Shown here in pieces: positions 38,261 to 50,600 of a DNA stretch of 64,000 nucleotides. Each line of letters starts with the position of its first letter. Position 1 is the first letter of the stretch. The position numbers and the translations under genes are program-made. Below the pieces are notes generated by a model, which was not told the origin of the DNA, made no database searches, and saw only the letters and a list, made by a program, of their open reading frames with translations. This DNA is from Semisulcospira habei (taxonomy: Eukaryota > Mollusca > Gastropoda > Semisulcospiridae), in contig BTPG01000001.1 in assembly GCA_036245525.1 (NCBI GenBank), positions 217,730,121 through 217,794,120 on the forward strand. The letters run 5' to 3'.

Positions 38261-39895
38261 TACCTGAATGATTACTCATAAACAGTATTTACATAATCCT
38301 ACAGTTTGTCCCAACTCTCAGGTGCGATATTATTTTTAAAAACAGTTAGCAAATCATTGAATTATTTTAAGAAACAAGAATAGCAAAGCCCTTAAAGGCG
38401 TTTACAAGTCCAAAATCAATATTTATCACGTGGTAATCAATTAGTGAAAGTCCCAACAGGCTATAAGTTGCAGATCTGACTGACAGGTGATGAGAATGAC
38501 TCAGCAGCGCTACGTTTAGGCCACACGAGCTGACCTAGTGCGTGTCAACTGACGTCAGGGCAGAGGTCAATTAATAGCCAATGACAAACAGGCATATAGT
38601 GTGTTATGATACATTTCTGTTTTGTTTTGGGTCATGTGTCCACAATTTGAGGGACAGGCAGAACTAGTCTCGGCAGGCCAGAGACAGATTCTCACGAACC
38701 CCTGTGAGCGTAGGGTCTCATGTGAATCTATGTCATGTGTAGATGGTATGTGTTACAGTAGGAAACTGCTACTGTCGTTGGCCGATTTTTATTTTTATTT
38801 TCAGTGCTTTGATTTGCTTGCTCAGCTGTGTTTTTAAAAGTTCTGAAAAGTCTAAACCAAATGGAACTTTTGTTGACTATAGAGGATCATGTACTGGTAC
38901 AGCAATAAAACAACAAACATTTAGACTGTTTTCGTGTATAATTAATTTGTGTAATGTGAATCCCAATCTCAGTCACTATATCGCATAATTCCTGTACTCT
39001 GGTATTGCAAACAAACGACAGTTTCATACTGTCAGTTGTTGACATTTTAAACGTACTATTCAGCTGTTGAGAGCTCTTCCTTACAGGAACGTTTTAAGTA
39101 GACCTGTCAACTCCATATACACTATACCTATACTGGAGTGACTGTATCAGCCGTGCGGCAACGGACGTATAAATGTAGCACAGCAGTGATGAATGTAAAA
39201 GCAGCAATGAGAAGTCATCTAGACAATAACTCTAGACGCCACACATAAAAATCAACTATCAAATTCTAGTGCACACACTTTTCTGAGAATGGAGTCTAAA
39301 AATAGAATGGCACTATAAAATATTATTGTCATTGGTGTTTATCTTAGTTATCTTTGTTCTTTCTTGTGAAACAGGTTAAGTCTGTAACAGCACTTTCATA
39401 TTTTATTTTTTCTTCCCTATATGTAACAATTAAAAAGAAACCGTTCACAGACAGTATTTTACTTATCAGATCTGTTGCGTCAGACTGGCAAGAACCGCTA
39501 GACGCTCTGGATGCTGCATCTGACAGCTGTCAAATAAGCCCGCTTTGTAAACTTGTGCGTCATCGGCGTGGGCTATGTTTAGACTTTGGTGGACGACGAG
39601 TGCTGGGATTGGCTCCGCCTCCACTTGGAATGGCGAATTTGACTGACGGGTGGGAGGTTTGAATTTTGAAATGGATTACTTTCTCAAACACTGTGATGCG
39701 ACTGTTTTACTTCACTTTTTGTTTGTTTGGAGGCTTTGGTCACTGTGCTGAAACGTTGATGTGGTCTCTATCTATACTTAGTTTTTTGATTAAATATTGA
39801 ACTGTGACCTGGATTTTACACACCACACACGCAGAGCTTGCGCAAAGGGCAGGCACATTCTGAATAAGACACGCCTATCTTGATATAGGCCTGAA
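38261..39895. other. Unassigned non-coding stretch
   Basis: No gene, RNA or repeat recognised apart from an AAGAAACAAGAATAGCAAAGCCCTTA boundary motif of the tandem-repeat family near 38370. Confidence 0.4.
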
Positions 39896-40830
39896 CCAAT
39901 CCCTTTAAGGATGTATGAACGATCCAGTTCTAAAGTAAGTAAACGGTTAGCTTTGGTACCTGTGATGTTTTCTTAAAATGTATGCATTTTTCACACTTTC
40001 GTCAAGCTCCCATGACCCTTGACCTCTGCAAGCAGTGAACCAAAATAGTAGGCACAAATAGGTCTGATCAGCTACCTTTCTGATAAATTTGGTTTAAAAG
40101 TTTTGCAAATAAGTGCTGATAAAAGATGGAATTATACTTTTTCCATATCATTTGCCGATCTTTTGTGACCCTTAACTTTCCAAGGGGTCATCCAAATCAG
40201 CATGCATACAAAGGTCTTACCACAAGGTATCCTTGGACAAAGTTTGGGTTTGAAGTTATTAATAATATTGGAGAAAAAACAATTTTTGTGAAGGAGTAGA
40301 TATTTGTGACCTATTTCCTGATCTCTTGTGACCATTGAGGGCTCATCCAAATTAGAATGCATAGGAAGGTCTTACCATCAGGTATCTCTGTACCAAGTTT
40401 GGGTCTGAAGCTATGAATAGTATCTGTCAAAATATGGCCATTATTCGACTATTTCCTGATCTCTTGTGACCTTTGACCTATCCAAGGGGTCATCCAAATT
40501 AGTATGCACAGAAAGGTCTTACCATCAGGTATCTTTGTACCAAGTTTGGGTTTGAAGTTGTGAATAGTATTTTGTCAAAATACGTCCATTTATTTACCTA
40601 TTTCCTGCTCTCCTGTGACCCTGACCTTTGAGAGAGGTCACTCAAATTGGTATGTTTAGAAAGGTCTTGCCACAAATTATCCTTGGGCCAAGTTTGAAGA
40701 CTGTGGCTTGAATAGTCTTCAAGAAAATGCCAACGTTAAAGTGGATGCCAGACGGACACTGGACGAACGACCACTGGCCCAAACTCACTTTTGCTTCACA
40801 CATGAACCAAAAAGCAATATTCTCATTAAT
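39896..40830 (+). repeat. Second block of the TGACC-rich tandem repeats
   Basis: Five or six units of the family described at 36.8 kb. One unit contains TGACCTTTGACCT (40467-40479), a perfect direct repeat of two receptor half-sites spaced by one base on the opposite strand. Confidence 0.85.
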
Positions 40831-41265
40831 ACATGAATGATTTTACATTAACAGTATTTGCATAAAATCTGCTGCTCATCCCCGCTCTCAGGTATGATTA
40901 GTTCAAATTGTAACCTAAAAGTTCTAGGTGTGAAAATCAGCTAGAAAATTGCCAAGTTTGATCTTCTCATATGCAAAATTTTAGTACTACGATGAGTGAC
41001 GTAAAACATTAATTTCGTCACTGTGTACACGGCGTCATGGGACTAATGCCGCCATGATATGAAGCTTCAGAACAGCTGTCGCTACACAAGCCTATAAAGC
41101 GCACAAAGGCGCAAAGCGACGTGTGTCTGTTTTTATATGTGTGTGCCAGTGTGTGTGCATCGGAGGATGGGTTATGGTGGAGGGAGATGGATAATAATAA
41201 TAAATAATAATTATAATAATCATAATTTTATATATTATATATACTTAATTTTATATATTATATAT

Positions 41266-41898
41266 ACCAGCCTGGAATTCCATGGCATTAGCACAGCATT
41301 CTCAGAATTTATTGAAAAATTATGTCCCTTGGAGCTACTCTGAGTGCATTTTTTGGCTTTGGGCGACGCCTTTGTTAAAAGTAAAGAATAATTGTACCAC
41401 AAAATTGCCTAGGTGTTGCCTTTTCAAAATTAGTCAGTCTTCTTCCACTGCAACACCCCATAAAGCTTTAGGGATGCAATCCACGCTGGACTAGTGGTTG
41501 CTTCCAGTCAAATTCTGGAGGCGGCATCTGGTACATGCGTTGTGTTTGCAATTTCAGGTTACGCCATATGCCTACCTGATGAGACCCACCTTGGGTCGAA
41601 ACCGGTCGTAGGCGGCAAAATCTTAAATCTATCCAGCAGGTCCAAGATCTGTTTGGGAATATTCATGCACTAGCCTCCCCTCTCGGGGGGAGGACTGGAT
41701 ATTCTCCAGCGGGTTGCGGGGTGCCTGGGGGTAGTCCCTATTACTTTATGTAGTAGGTGTTCAGTGGAAGGCTCAAAAGATCTAATAAGCGATGCAGTCA
41801 CAAAAGGACAGCTGATGTCCTGACGACACAATGCAAGCTTACCAGCCTGGAATTCCATGGCATTAGCACAGCATTCTCAGAATTTATTGAAAAATTAT
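41266..41898 (+). mobile_element. Hammerhead-bearing repeat with 58-bp direct repeats (Penelope-like or retrozyme type)
   Basis: The segment from ACCAGCCTGGAATTCCATGG to ...GAAAAATTAT is present at 41266-41323 and again at 41841-41898, 575 bp apart. A complete hammerhead ribozyme lies between. Hammerheads in direct-repeat contexts are known from Penelope-like elements and from non-coding retrozymes. No reverse transcriptase or endonuclease frame was found, so this is either a 5'-truncated Penelope-like copy or a retrozyme-like unit. AT-rich (TATA)n DNA flanks both sides. Confidence 0.7.
41570..41613 (+). ncRNA. Hammerhead ribozyme, minimal palindromic stem III
   Basis: All core elements are present. 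Stem I is GCCTAC (41570-41575) with GTAGGC (41608-41613), six perfect pairs. CTGATGAG is at 41576-41583. Stem II is ACCC (41584-41587) with GGGT (41593-41596), closing loop ACCTT. CGAAA is at 41597-41601. A self-complementary CCGG serves as stem III (41602-41605). The cleavage triplet GTC ends at 41607, so cutting is expected after C41607. Stem III without a loop is the minimal type known from Penelope-like elements, thought to work best as a dimer. Confidence 0.88.
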
Positions 41899-42323
41899 AT
41901 TATATATATATATAGCATCGCACATGAACTGGCACAGGGTCACAATACTGTTACTGTGAGGAGGTAAAGAGACTGAAAATTGGTGAATTAGAGTAGTACG
42001 ACTGAAAAAGATGTGTTTTGACCTGACTTTTGAAAGAAATTACTGTGGAGGCATTGTGAATGTGCTTGGAAAGTGAATTCCAGTTTCCACATGACTGGGG
42101 ACCAAAAGGATAAACTTAAAACTAGGAACAACGTACAGCTGAGCATCCCACCTTGTATTTAGTTTTACTTATCAACATCTGCATGGTAGAAACAGGCGGC
42201 AACATTCAAGCTAGGATTCATTCAAATAACTTGTAAGCTGGTCTGCGGTTGTGAACTTCACGGCTTTCAGCCTAAGGTCCAAAGTCACAAACCAGCACAA
42301 ATTTGTACCAATTATCCACTGAC

Positions 42324-42561
42324 CTAAACTCAAACCAAGGCTTAGCGTTGATATCCCTGAAACAATATCCCTACTCCCTCCGCCAGTAGTATCTTTGTCT
42401 GTCAGCTTGCTGAGATCACTGATGCCTGGAAGCTCCAGGGTAGTGCTTGCAGCAGCTGCTGTGGCCTGGGTAGTGCTGGCTTTGAAGACAGGCATGTCAA
42501 TGTGTTGTAGTGTTCCACAGCAGGCGGCTTCTAGTGTCATGTAGAAGTCATAGTTGGCGCT
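42324..42561 (-). CDS. SMG8: SMG8 exon (partial gene)
   Basis: Minus-strand exon opening SANYDFYMTLEAACCG, then QHIDMPVF, and ending near STLSLGLSLG. The ANYDFY...CC...L.HI..PVF pattern followed by a Ser/Leu-rich SLSLxLSLG segment is what I recall of the C-terminal region of SMG8, a regulator of the SMG1 kinase in nonsense-mediated mRNA decay. The acceptor is ...TTGTATCAG just above 42561. A donor GTCAGT follows 42324, leaving phase 1. Frame joins phase 0 to the exon at 43031-43171. Exon choice at the 3' side is less certain. Confidence 0.8.
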
Positions 42562-43030
42562 CTGATACAAGAAATAAAGTTGACAATGGGACTTGTTGTC
42601 AGCCCCCTTGTGCATGCAGTCACTGCTACTGTTTACAGTACCAGTGGCTGTGCGCACATGAGGGTTAAGTAAAATCAGAATCAGGTTGCAGGCCCTCTGA
42701 AATTTAGCCTGTGCAAGCTGTATACAGACAGTTTCAGTACATCACCACTTAACAGTCACCAAGTTAACCCGGAATGAGTACCTCGAACAGGAGTTGTAAT
42801 AAGACAACTTCTTGCTAGCAAGAGGAATAAACTGTCATAAGCTGCAGTTTTTCATGAGAATGCACGCCAATTGTAGATGGAGTTAGCTGCCCAAATCTCC
42901 CAGCTATTTCTGATTTAGACATGACATTATTGCATTTATGAACCAAATGTTGTACCCATCTGCCTTATATGACATAAAAGAACACATTTTCATCAGTAGC
43001 ATTTATAAGACTAGTAATGCCCATACCCAC

Positions 43031-43171
43031 CCTGTGATCAAAAGGATCATCCTTGTCTGCCTGCTGTCGGCCACAGTTGCATGCGGCCCTCGTCTTGAGC
43101 TGACTGGCATGTGCCATGATGGGCAAATCCTTTGTGGCCTCCGTCACAACGTCAGACAGTGCTCGGTGCAG
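43031..43171 (-). CDS. SMG8: SMG8 exon (partial gene)
   Basis: 141 bp (47 codons) read on the minus strand, ending ACNCGRQQADKDDPFDHR. CNCGRxQ...DDPFD followed across the splice by ANYDFY is a distinctive SMG8 signature. The acceptor is TTTTTTTGTGCTGTAG above 43171. The donor GTGGGT starts at 43030, giving a 469-bp intron to the next exon. Splice sites and an intron argue against a processed pseudogene. No other SMG8 exon was recognised in the window, so the gene is either spread by inserted LINEs or only partly present. Confidence 0.82.
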
Positions 43172-43243
43172 CTACAGCACAAAAAAAGTATCACAGGCTT
43201 TACAAATGTTCAAAATTTGTTAGTTGAAACACCCCTGTGACAT

Positions 43244-43700
43244 GCTGCTCATGTGGCGTTTATGATTATATGACAAGGCATTTCGGCACTTTTTGGCTGA
43301 TGAAAGGTGCATGGTCATTCAACTATATACTATGCACCAATAAAAACAAGGCAAAGATTCAACACTCGTTTTTTTAAACAATGGATGGTACTTAATTATT
43401 ACACTGTTTTAAATCCTTCTTAATTCTCCTTCGAACCCTGCAAACTGCATTATTTTCTGTTGTTAGCTCTTAGAGCGAAGACGCATGGAACATGGGTACA
43501 CCCCAATCACAAAATGACAAGATCTGAATTTTTGTTTATAACCTTGTGTTTCCTTCAGAATTGTCAAACTTTTATTACTGTCGGAAACATCAGTTATTTG
43601 GCAACATTCACTGTAAAATTCACTGAGTTTCCATTGAAGATGTTACTTGTATGGCCAACAGAAGACATCTACCCCACAAAACACGTTACAGGAGAGTCTT
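43244..43700. other. Unassigned DNA between SMG8 exon and LINE
   Basis: AT-rich, no recognised exon or repeat. If SMG8 is intact this would be intron sequence into which the LINE at 43706 has inserted. Confidence 0.4.
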
Positions 43701-43999
43701 TAGTAGGTTAGTTCGTTAGTTATTTGGGTTTAACGCCGAGCAGGCAACTAAGTCCATCTCACAGCGGGATGGGTAAAAATCTGGCCATCCAGACTAAAAG
43801 AAAGGTCTTAAGACAAGATGTAAATATTATATCTTAAAAATATTTTATGCTAAAATGTCGCACAGGTCTTTAAAGAAAATGTCTACAGACTCTCCAAAAG
43901 GTCAAAATAATAGAGTTAACATCGTCTATGAATGCTCAAATCTTACTAAAAATATGGCATTCTCTCAGAAAACTGAAGATCTTGTCCGGGGGTACATCC

Positions 44000-46900
44000 C
44001 GGAACAAAACCTTCAAGGAGTCTGCTGTGAAGTGTTTATATTTTGTGTCAATTAGATCGGCACAAGACAGCAAAAAGTGTTTAACAGAATACTGTTCATC
44101 GCAGGCATAACACCATGGACGTTCCTCCTGTTTTAGTAAATACGAGTAACATACGTGTGCCCAATGTGGAGCTGAGCAAGGACAGTCTCCTCACCGCGGC
44201 TGCCACAGCGATAAGGTAGACTGTCGGACACCTTAGGAAGAGCTTCATGCAGCATGTTAGCTTTTTCTTTGTCCCACTCGGACTGCCATTCACGGGCTAT
44301 GTACGCACTAATCACTATAGACAGTCTGTACGACAGGTACAGGGTCATTGCGGGCATCGTTGGCAGCAGAATCTGCGATCCTGTTGCCTTCGATGCCCAC
44401 ATGCCCTGGGACCCAAATAAAAATGATGTCATAATACTCCTTCATCAAGTCTGCGTAGAGCTCGCTGATCTGCACCAGCAGTGGGTGGTCTGTTCCTGCG
44501 CAATGAAGGGCCTGCAGGGCAGAGAGAGTGAGAGAGTCAGACAGAATCAGGAAGTTCTTTTCCCTAGGTCAAAAAGCATGCTTGAGTGCCAGCAGAACCA
44601 CCTGCAGTTCTGCACTAAATACAGATGAATGGTCTGGGAGGCGGTGCTTAAATTGGCGTCTAGGATGGATGAGAGGACACTGCAGCCGCAGCCACTCTCC
44701 CATCCTCAGACTTTGACCCATCCATATAAATACGACAATAGCCAGGAAAACTTGAAAGGAGTTCATTGAGACTCTGTTGGTATATGGCTGGTGGGGTACA
44801 GTCCTTTTTGTGGGTGGTCAAGTCCAGCAAGATATCAGGAACTGGTAATAGTCAGGGTGGAGTGATGTGTTGCAGATTCCGAAACTCTGTCTAGGTCCAC
44901 TCCAGCCGCCTGCAGATGAGGTCGGACACAGAAGGAAAGTAGATGGACAGCTCCCGGATGGGTATCATAAATCTCTGCAAACAGCGGTTTAAAAACAATC
45001 ATAGGCAGGATTGTCTGGATGGGCCTTCAGTTTCAGAACGTAGCTGAGCATGAGACGGTTTCGGCGGAGCTTGAGAGAAGGCTCCCCTGCCTCGGCATAC
45101 AGATTAGGAACTGGAGACATCCTGACGGCCACCAGACATATCCGCAGACCTTGATGGTGAATTGTGTTCAGACACTGTAGAACAGACTTGGAAGCTGAGC
45201 CATATACCACAGACCTGTAATCCAGTTTGGACCGAACAAGGGCCCGGTACAATCAAAGTAAGACAGTGCGGTCTGCACCCCAGTCAGTACGACCAACGAC
45301 ACAAAGAACGTCAAGGGCCTTCTGAGAAGAGTTTCTAAGGTCATTTATATGGTTGAGGAAGGTCAGTCTTTTGTCAAAGATGACCCCCAGAAACTTTGAC
45401 TCCTCGGCCACCTTAATTGGCACTCCAGCAATGCTCAGGCAAGATTCTGGAAAAAAAATTTGTCTGGTTATTAAAATGCACACAGACTGTCTTGGAGGGT
45501 GAGAACTTGAATCCATTGAGAGACACCCACCCCTGGATGTGATCTACACATAGCTGCAAGCCCCTCTCAAGGGACGCAAGTTCTCGACCTTGTGCGCACA
45601 AAGCAAAGTCGTCAACAAACAAAGAGCATTCAGAATCATCCTTGACGGCCTTTACAATGTTATTAATTTTAATAATAAATAAAAAAGGAGATAGAATGCT
45701 GCCCTGCGGGACACCCATCTCCTGTTCAAAGGAGTTGCAGAGGGTGGAGCCCACACGGACAAGGAACGACTGGTTAGACAAAAAATTGTGAATAAAAATG
45801 GGCAGATGTCCTTTCAAACCCATGTCCAACAAGTCATACATTATACCATACTTCCAAGTAGTGTCATGCCTTCTCAAGATCGATTGATTGATTGTACATT
45901 GCTTAACGTCCCGACAGCAACAAGGCTTTCTCAGGACGTGCCTGCACTGCTTGTGAAAAAATAAAAAATAAACAGAACATTGAATGTATGTCGCCAGCCG
46001 GTCAAATACGTTAAATAAACCTAACACATGGGGCCTAAATAAAGCTAAGACCATTTAGCAACACACATCCAATATCAAGAGCTACAGGCAGTGCAGACAG
46101 TAGGGAGAGTTTTAAAAAGGCAAATACAGGTGAATGGACAAAGGGTAGACGGAAACACATGCCCCAGAATAGAGAGGAAAACCCACCCTGTGGGGCTGAC
46201 CAGGGTGACCCTGGGAACTAAAAAATACCTAACCCCACCCAAGTCCCCCAGGGCAGACCCGGGTGGGGTCTTCTCAAGATCGAAGAAAATTGCATAGACA
46301 TGCTGCTTGTTGACAAAAGCATCTCGGATAAATGACTCAAAGTGGACTAGATGATCAGGTGTACTAAGGAAGCGCTGGAAACCACACTGGAGGTCTGTGA
46401 TTAGACCCTGTGACTCAAGATGCCACACCAGGCAGGCGTTGACCAGATGTTCCATAGTTTTACATAAACATAACATCAAAGTGATGGGGATCGGCACAAC
46501 CACAGCCTGGCGCCAAGATGGTGGAAAATGGCCAGTTATCCAGATATGGTTAAAGGCCTTGAGAAGTACAAGGAGTGACTTCTCAGGCAGATGCGTTAGG
46601 AGTTGATAGTGGATAGTATCTAGGCCAGCAGCAGAGTCAGTACATTTCTGCATGGCTTGTTGCAATTCTGATAATGTAAAAGGGGTATTTATAGACTTCT
46701 GAGTTATCCGATATAAAATCACAAATATGAGATTCTCGCTTCTCCTTCTCTCTGGAAGAAAGGTGAATAATGCTCTGTGGAAGAATTATGGGCAATGGTG
46801 GAGGCAAGCAAATCGGCCACAGCCTTTTTATCTGTGACCAAGCTGGCACCATCTCTATGATGGCCGACAGAAGCCAAGCCATCCCTGCCCCTAATTCTTC

Positions 46901-47437
46901 GAACAGCCTTCCAGACTTTCTGGGACGGAGACCTAGAAGTTATAGATGAGACAAAACATCTTCAGGAAGCACGGCGTTCACGTTTTAAAAATGTAACGGG
47001 CCTTCACCCTCTGTCTTTTAAAGGTTAAAGTATTCACTTGCGACGGATTATGAAAAGCACATTGCTGAGCAGATTTGTGCATTTTTGGGGCCTTGCGGCA
47101 CTCTTCGTTGAACCATGGTACTCTCGGCTTCCGAGGGACTGATGTAGAAGTTTTCAGGATGGTTTCACCTGCTACATCCAACAAAATAGAAGTAAAACAA
47201 GAAACAGGTTCATCAGCTGACATGACCACCTCCTCTGTAATACGAGACTGACAGAGGGAGGCAAACAGAGGCCATTTAGCTTTCTTGAGATTCCAGCGCC
47301 CCACTGGTGGATCCTCCTCACAGCTGACCGATGACAGGAATACTGGGAAGTGGTCACTACCACACAGGTCGTCGTGAACCTTCCAGTCAAAAGTCCTGCA
47401 TGAGAGAAGGATCACACACAGCGAGGTCTAGAACAGA
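44000..47437 (-). pseudogene. LINE ORF2, reverse transcriptase and RNase H part (older copy)
   Basis: Readable in several frames: the end of the endonuclease and linker (47415-46978), RT motifs around 46722-46283 and 45870-45420 (including MGVPQGSILSP and LFVDDFALCA) and RNase H near 44400-44800. Frameshifts and a short retroposon break it. Confidence 0.85.
45884..46269 (-). mobile_element. Short retroposon (GATT-tail family), copy 10
   Basis: Full-length. The 14-bp duplication CTTCTCAAGATCGA lies at 45870-45883 and 46270-46283, inside the reverse transcriptase of the older LINE. Confidence 0.92.
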
Positions 47438-47653
47438 TGTTATGTTATTTTGGGTTTAACGCCGAGCAGGCGACTAAGGCCATCTCACGGCGGGATGGGT
47501 AAAAATCTGGTCAGCCAGACTAAAAGCAAGGTCTTAAGACAAGATGTAAATATAGCTTAAAAATGTCAGGCTAAAATGTAGCATGTCATTAAAAGATACG
47601 TATACAGACTCTCAAAAAGGGCAAATAAAAAAATTCACATAGTCTATGAATGC

Positions 47654-50600
47654 TCAGATCTTGTTAAAAATATTGCATTCTCTCAAGAAATTGAAGATTT
47701 TGTCCAGGGGAACATCCTGGAACAAAACCTTCAAGGAGCCTGCTGTGAAGTGTTTATATCTCGTGTCAATTAGATAGGCACAATACAGCAAAAAGTGTCG
47801 AACAGAAAACTGCTCGTCACAGGCAAAAACATCATGGACGCTCATCCTGTTTAAGTAAGTAAGAGTGCGTAACATACGTGTGCCCGATGTGGAGCCGAGT
47901 AAGGACAGTCTCCTCACGGCGGCTACCGCAGCGGAAAGGTAGACTGTCGGACACCGTAGGAAGAGCTTCATGAAACTTGTTCCCTTCCTCTTTGTCCCAC
48001 TCGGACTGCCACTCGCGGGCTATGTACGCACTAATCACAGGTTTAAAATCACTATAAACAGTCTGTGTGTCAGGGACAGGGTCTAAGTTGCCCACATGGC
48101 CCGGGACCCAAATAAAAATGATGTCAAAATATTCCTTCATCAAGTCTGCGTAGAGCTCTCTAATCTGCACCAGCAGTGAGTGGTCTGTTCCCGCGCCCTG
48201 AAGGGCCTGCAGTGCAGAAAGAGAGTCAGACAGAATAAGGAAGTTCATTTCCGGAGACTGATAGGCATGCTTGAGTGCCAGCAGAACTGCCTGCAGTTCT
48301 GCACTAAATACAGAAGAATGGTCAGGGAATCGGAGATTAAATGGGCATCTAGGATGGCGATAGGACACTGCAGCCACAGCCACTCTCCCATCCTCAGACT
48401 TGGACCCATCCGTACAAAGACGACAATAGCCAGGAAAAATTGAAAGGAGTTCATTGAGGCTCTGTTGGTATATGGCTGGTGGAGTACAATCCTTCTTGTG
48501 GGCGGTCAAATCCAGCAAGATGTCAGGAACTGGTAGTAGCCAGGGTGGAGTGACGTGTTGAAGAGATTTCGAAACTTTGTCCAGGTCCACTCCGGCAACC
48601 TGCAGATGAGGTCGGACACGGAAGGAAAGTGGACAGACAGCTCCCAGATGGGCATCGTAAATCTCTGCAAACGACGGGTTAAAAATACAATCATAGGCAG
48701 GATTGTCTGGATGGGCCTTCAGCTTCAGAACGTAGCTGAGCATGAGGCGGATGTGGCGGAGCCTGAGAGAAGGCTCCCCTGCCTCGGCATACAGACTAGG
48801 ACCTGGAGATGTCCTGAAGGCTCCCAGACATATGCGCAGACCTTGATGGTGAATTGTGTTCAGACGCTGTAGTCCAGTTTGGACCGAACAAGGGCCCGGT
48901 ACAGTCGAAGTAAGACAATGCGGTCTGCACCCCAGTCAGTACGACCAATGACACGAAGAATGTCGAGGGCCTTCTGACAAGAGGTTCTAAGGTAGTTAAC
49001 ATGGTTGCAGAAGGTCAATCTTTTGTTAAAGATGACCCCCATAAACTTTGCCTCTTCGGCCACCTTAATTGGCACTCCAGCAATGCTCAGGATAGGTTCT
49101 GGAAAAAATTTCGTCTGGTTAGTAAAATGCACACAGACTGTCTTGGAGGGCGAGAACTTGAAGCCGTTGAGAGACGCCCACCCTTGGATGCGATCAACGC
49201 ACAGCTGCAAGCGCCTCTCAAGGGACGCAAGTCCTCGGCCTGGTGCACACAAAGCAAAGTCGTCCACAAACAAAGAGCATTCAGAATCATCCTTGACGGC
49301 CTTTACAATGTTATTTATTTTAATGCTAAATAAAACAGGAGATAGAATGCTACCCTGTAGGACACCCATCTCCTGTTCAAAGGAGTCGGAGAGGGTGGAG
49401 CCCACACGGACATGGAACGACCTGTTAGACAAAAAATTGTGAATAAAAACGGGCAGGTGCCAAAACCCATGTCCGACAAATCAGACATTATACCATACTT
49501 CCAGGTAGTGTCATATGCCTTTTCAAGATCAAAGAAAATTGCACAGACATGCTGCTTGTTGACAAAAGCATCTCGGATAAACGACTCAAAGCGGACTAGA
49601 TGGTCAGTTGTACTACGGAAGTGCCGGAAACTGCACTGGAGGTCTGTGATGAGACCCTGCGACTCAAGATGACACACCAGGCGGGCGTTGACCAAGCGTT
49701 CCATAGTTTTACATAAACACGATGTCAAAGCGATTGGCCGGTAGTTGCCCATGTCGGAAGGATCCTTACCCGGCTTGGGGATTGGCACAACCACAGCCTT
49801 TGCGCCAAGATGGCGGAAAATGACCGATTATCCAGATATGGTTAAAGGCCTTGAGAAGTACAAGGAGTGAATCCTCAGGCAGATGTGTTAGGAGCTGATA
49901 GTGGATGGTATCTAGTCCAGCAGCAGAGTCAGTACATTTCTGCATGGCTTGCTGCAATTCTGAAAATGTAAAAGGGGCATTATAGTCTTCCGAGTTATCT
50001 GATAAAAAATCACAAGTACAAGACTCTCGCTTCTCCTTCTCTCTCTGGAAGAAAGGTGAATAATGCTCTGTGGAAGAATTATGGGCAATGGTGGAGGCAA
50101 GCAAATTGGCCCCAGTCTTTTTATCCGTGACCAAACTGGCACCATCTCTAAGATGGCCGACAGAAGCCGAGCCACCCCTGCCCCTAATTCTTCGAACAGC
50201 CTTCCAGACTTTTTGGGACGAAGTCCTAGAAGATAAAGAGGAGACGCTTCGTCTCCAGGAAGCACGGCGTTCACGTTTAAAAATGTAATGGGCTTTCACC
50301 CGCTGTCTTTTAAATGTAAAAATATTCACTTGTGACGGATTACGAAAAGCACGTCGCTGAGCAGATTTGTGCATTTTTTGGGCCTTGCGGCACTCTTCAT
50401 TGAACGATGGTACTCTCGGCTTTGGAGGGACTGATGTGGAAGTTCTAGGGATGGTTTCACCTGCAACGTCCAACAAAATAGAAGTAAAACAAGAAACAGG
50501 TTCTTCAGCTGACATGACCACCTCCTCTGTAAGACGAGACTGACAGAGGGAGGCGAACAGAGGCCAGTTAGCTTTCTTGAGATTCCAGCGCCCCACTGGC

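Noticed and set aside
42324..43171. A processed pseudogene of SMG8.
   Set aside because: The two coding blocks are separated by a 469-bp intron with GT...AG borders and a preceding acceptor, which a processed copy would lack.
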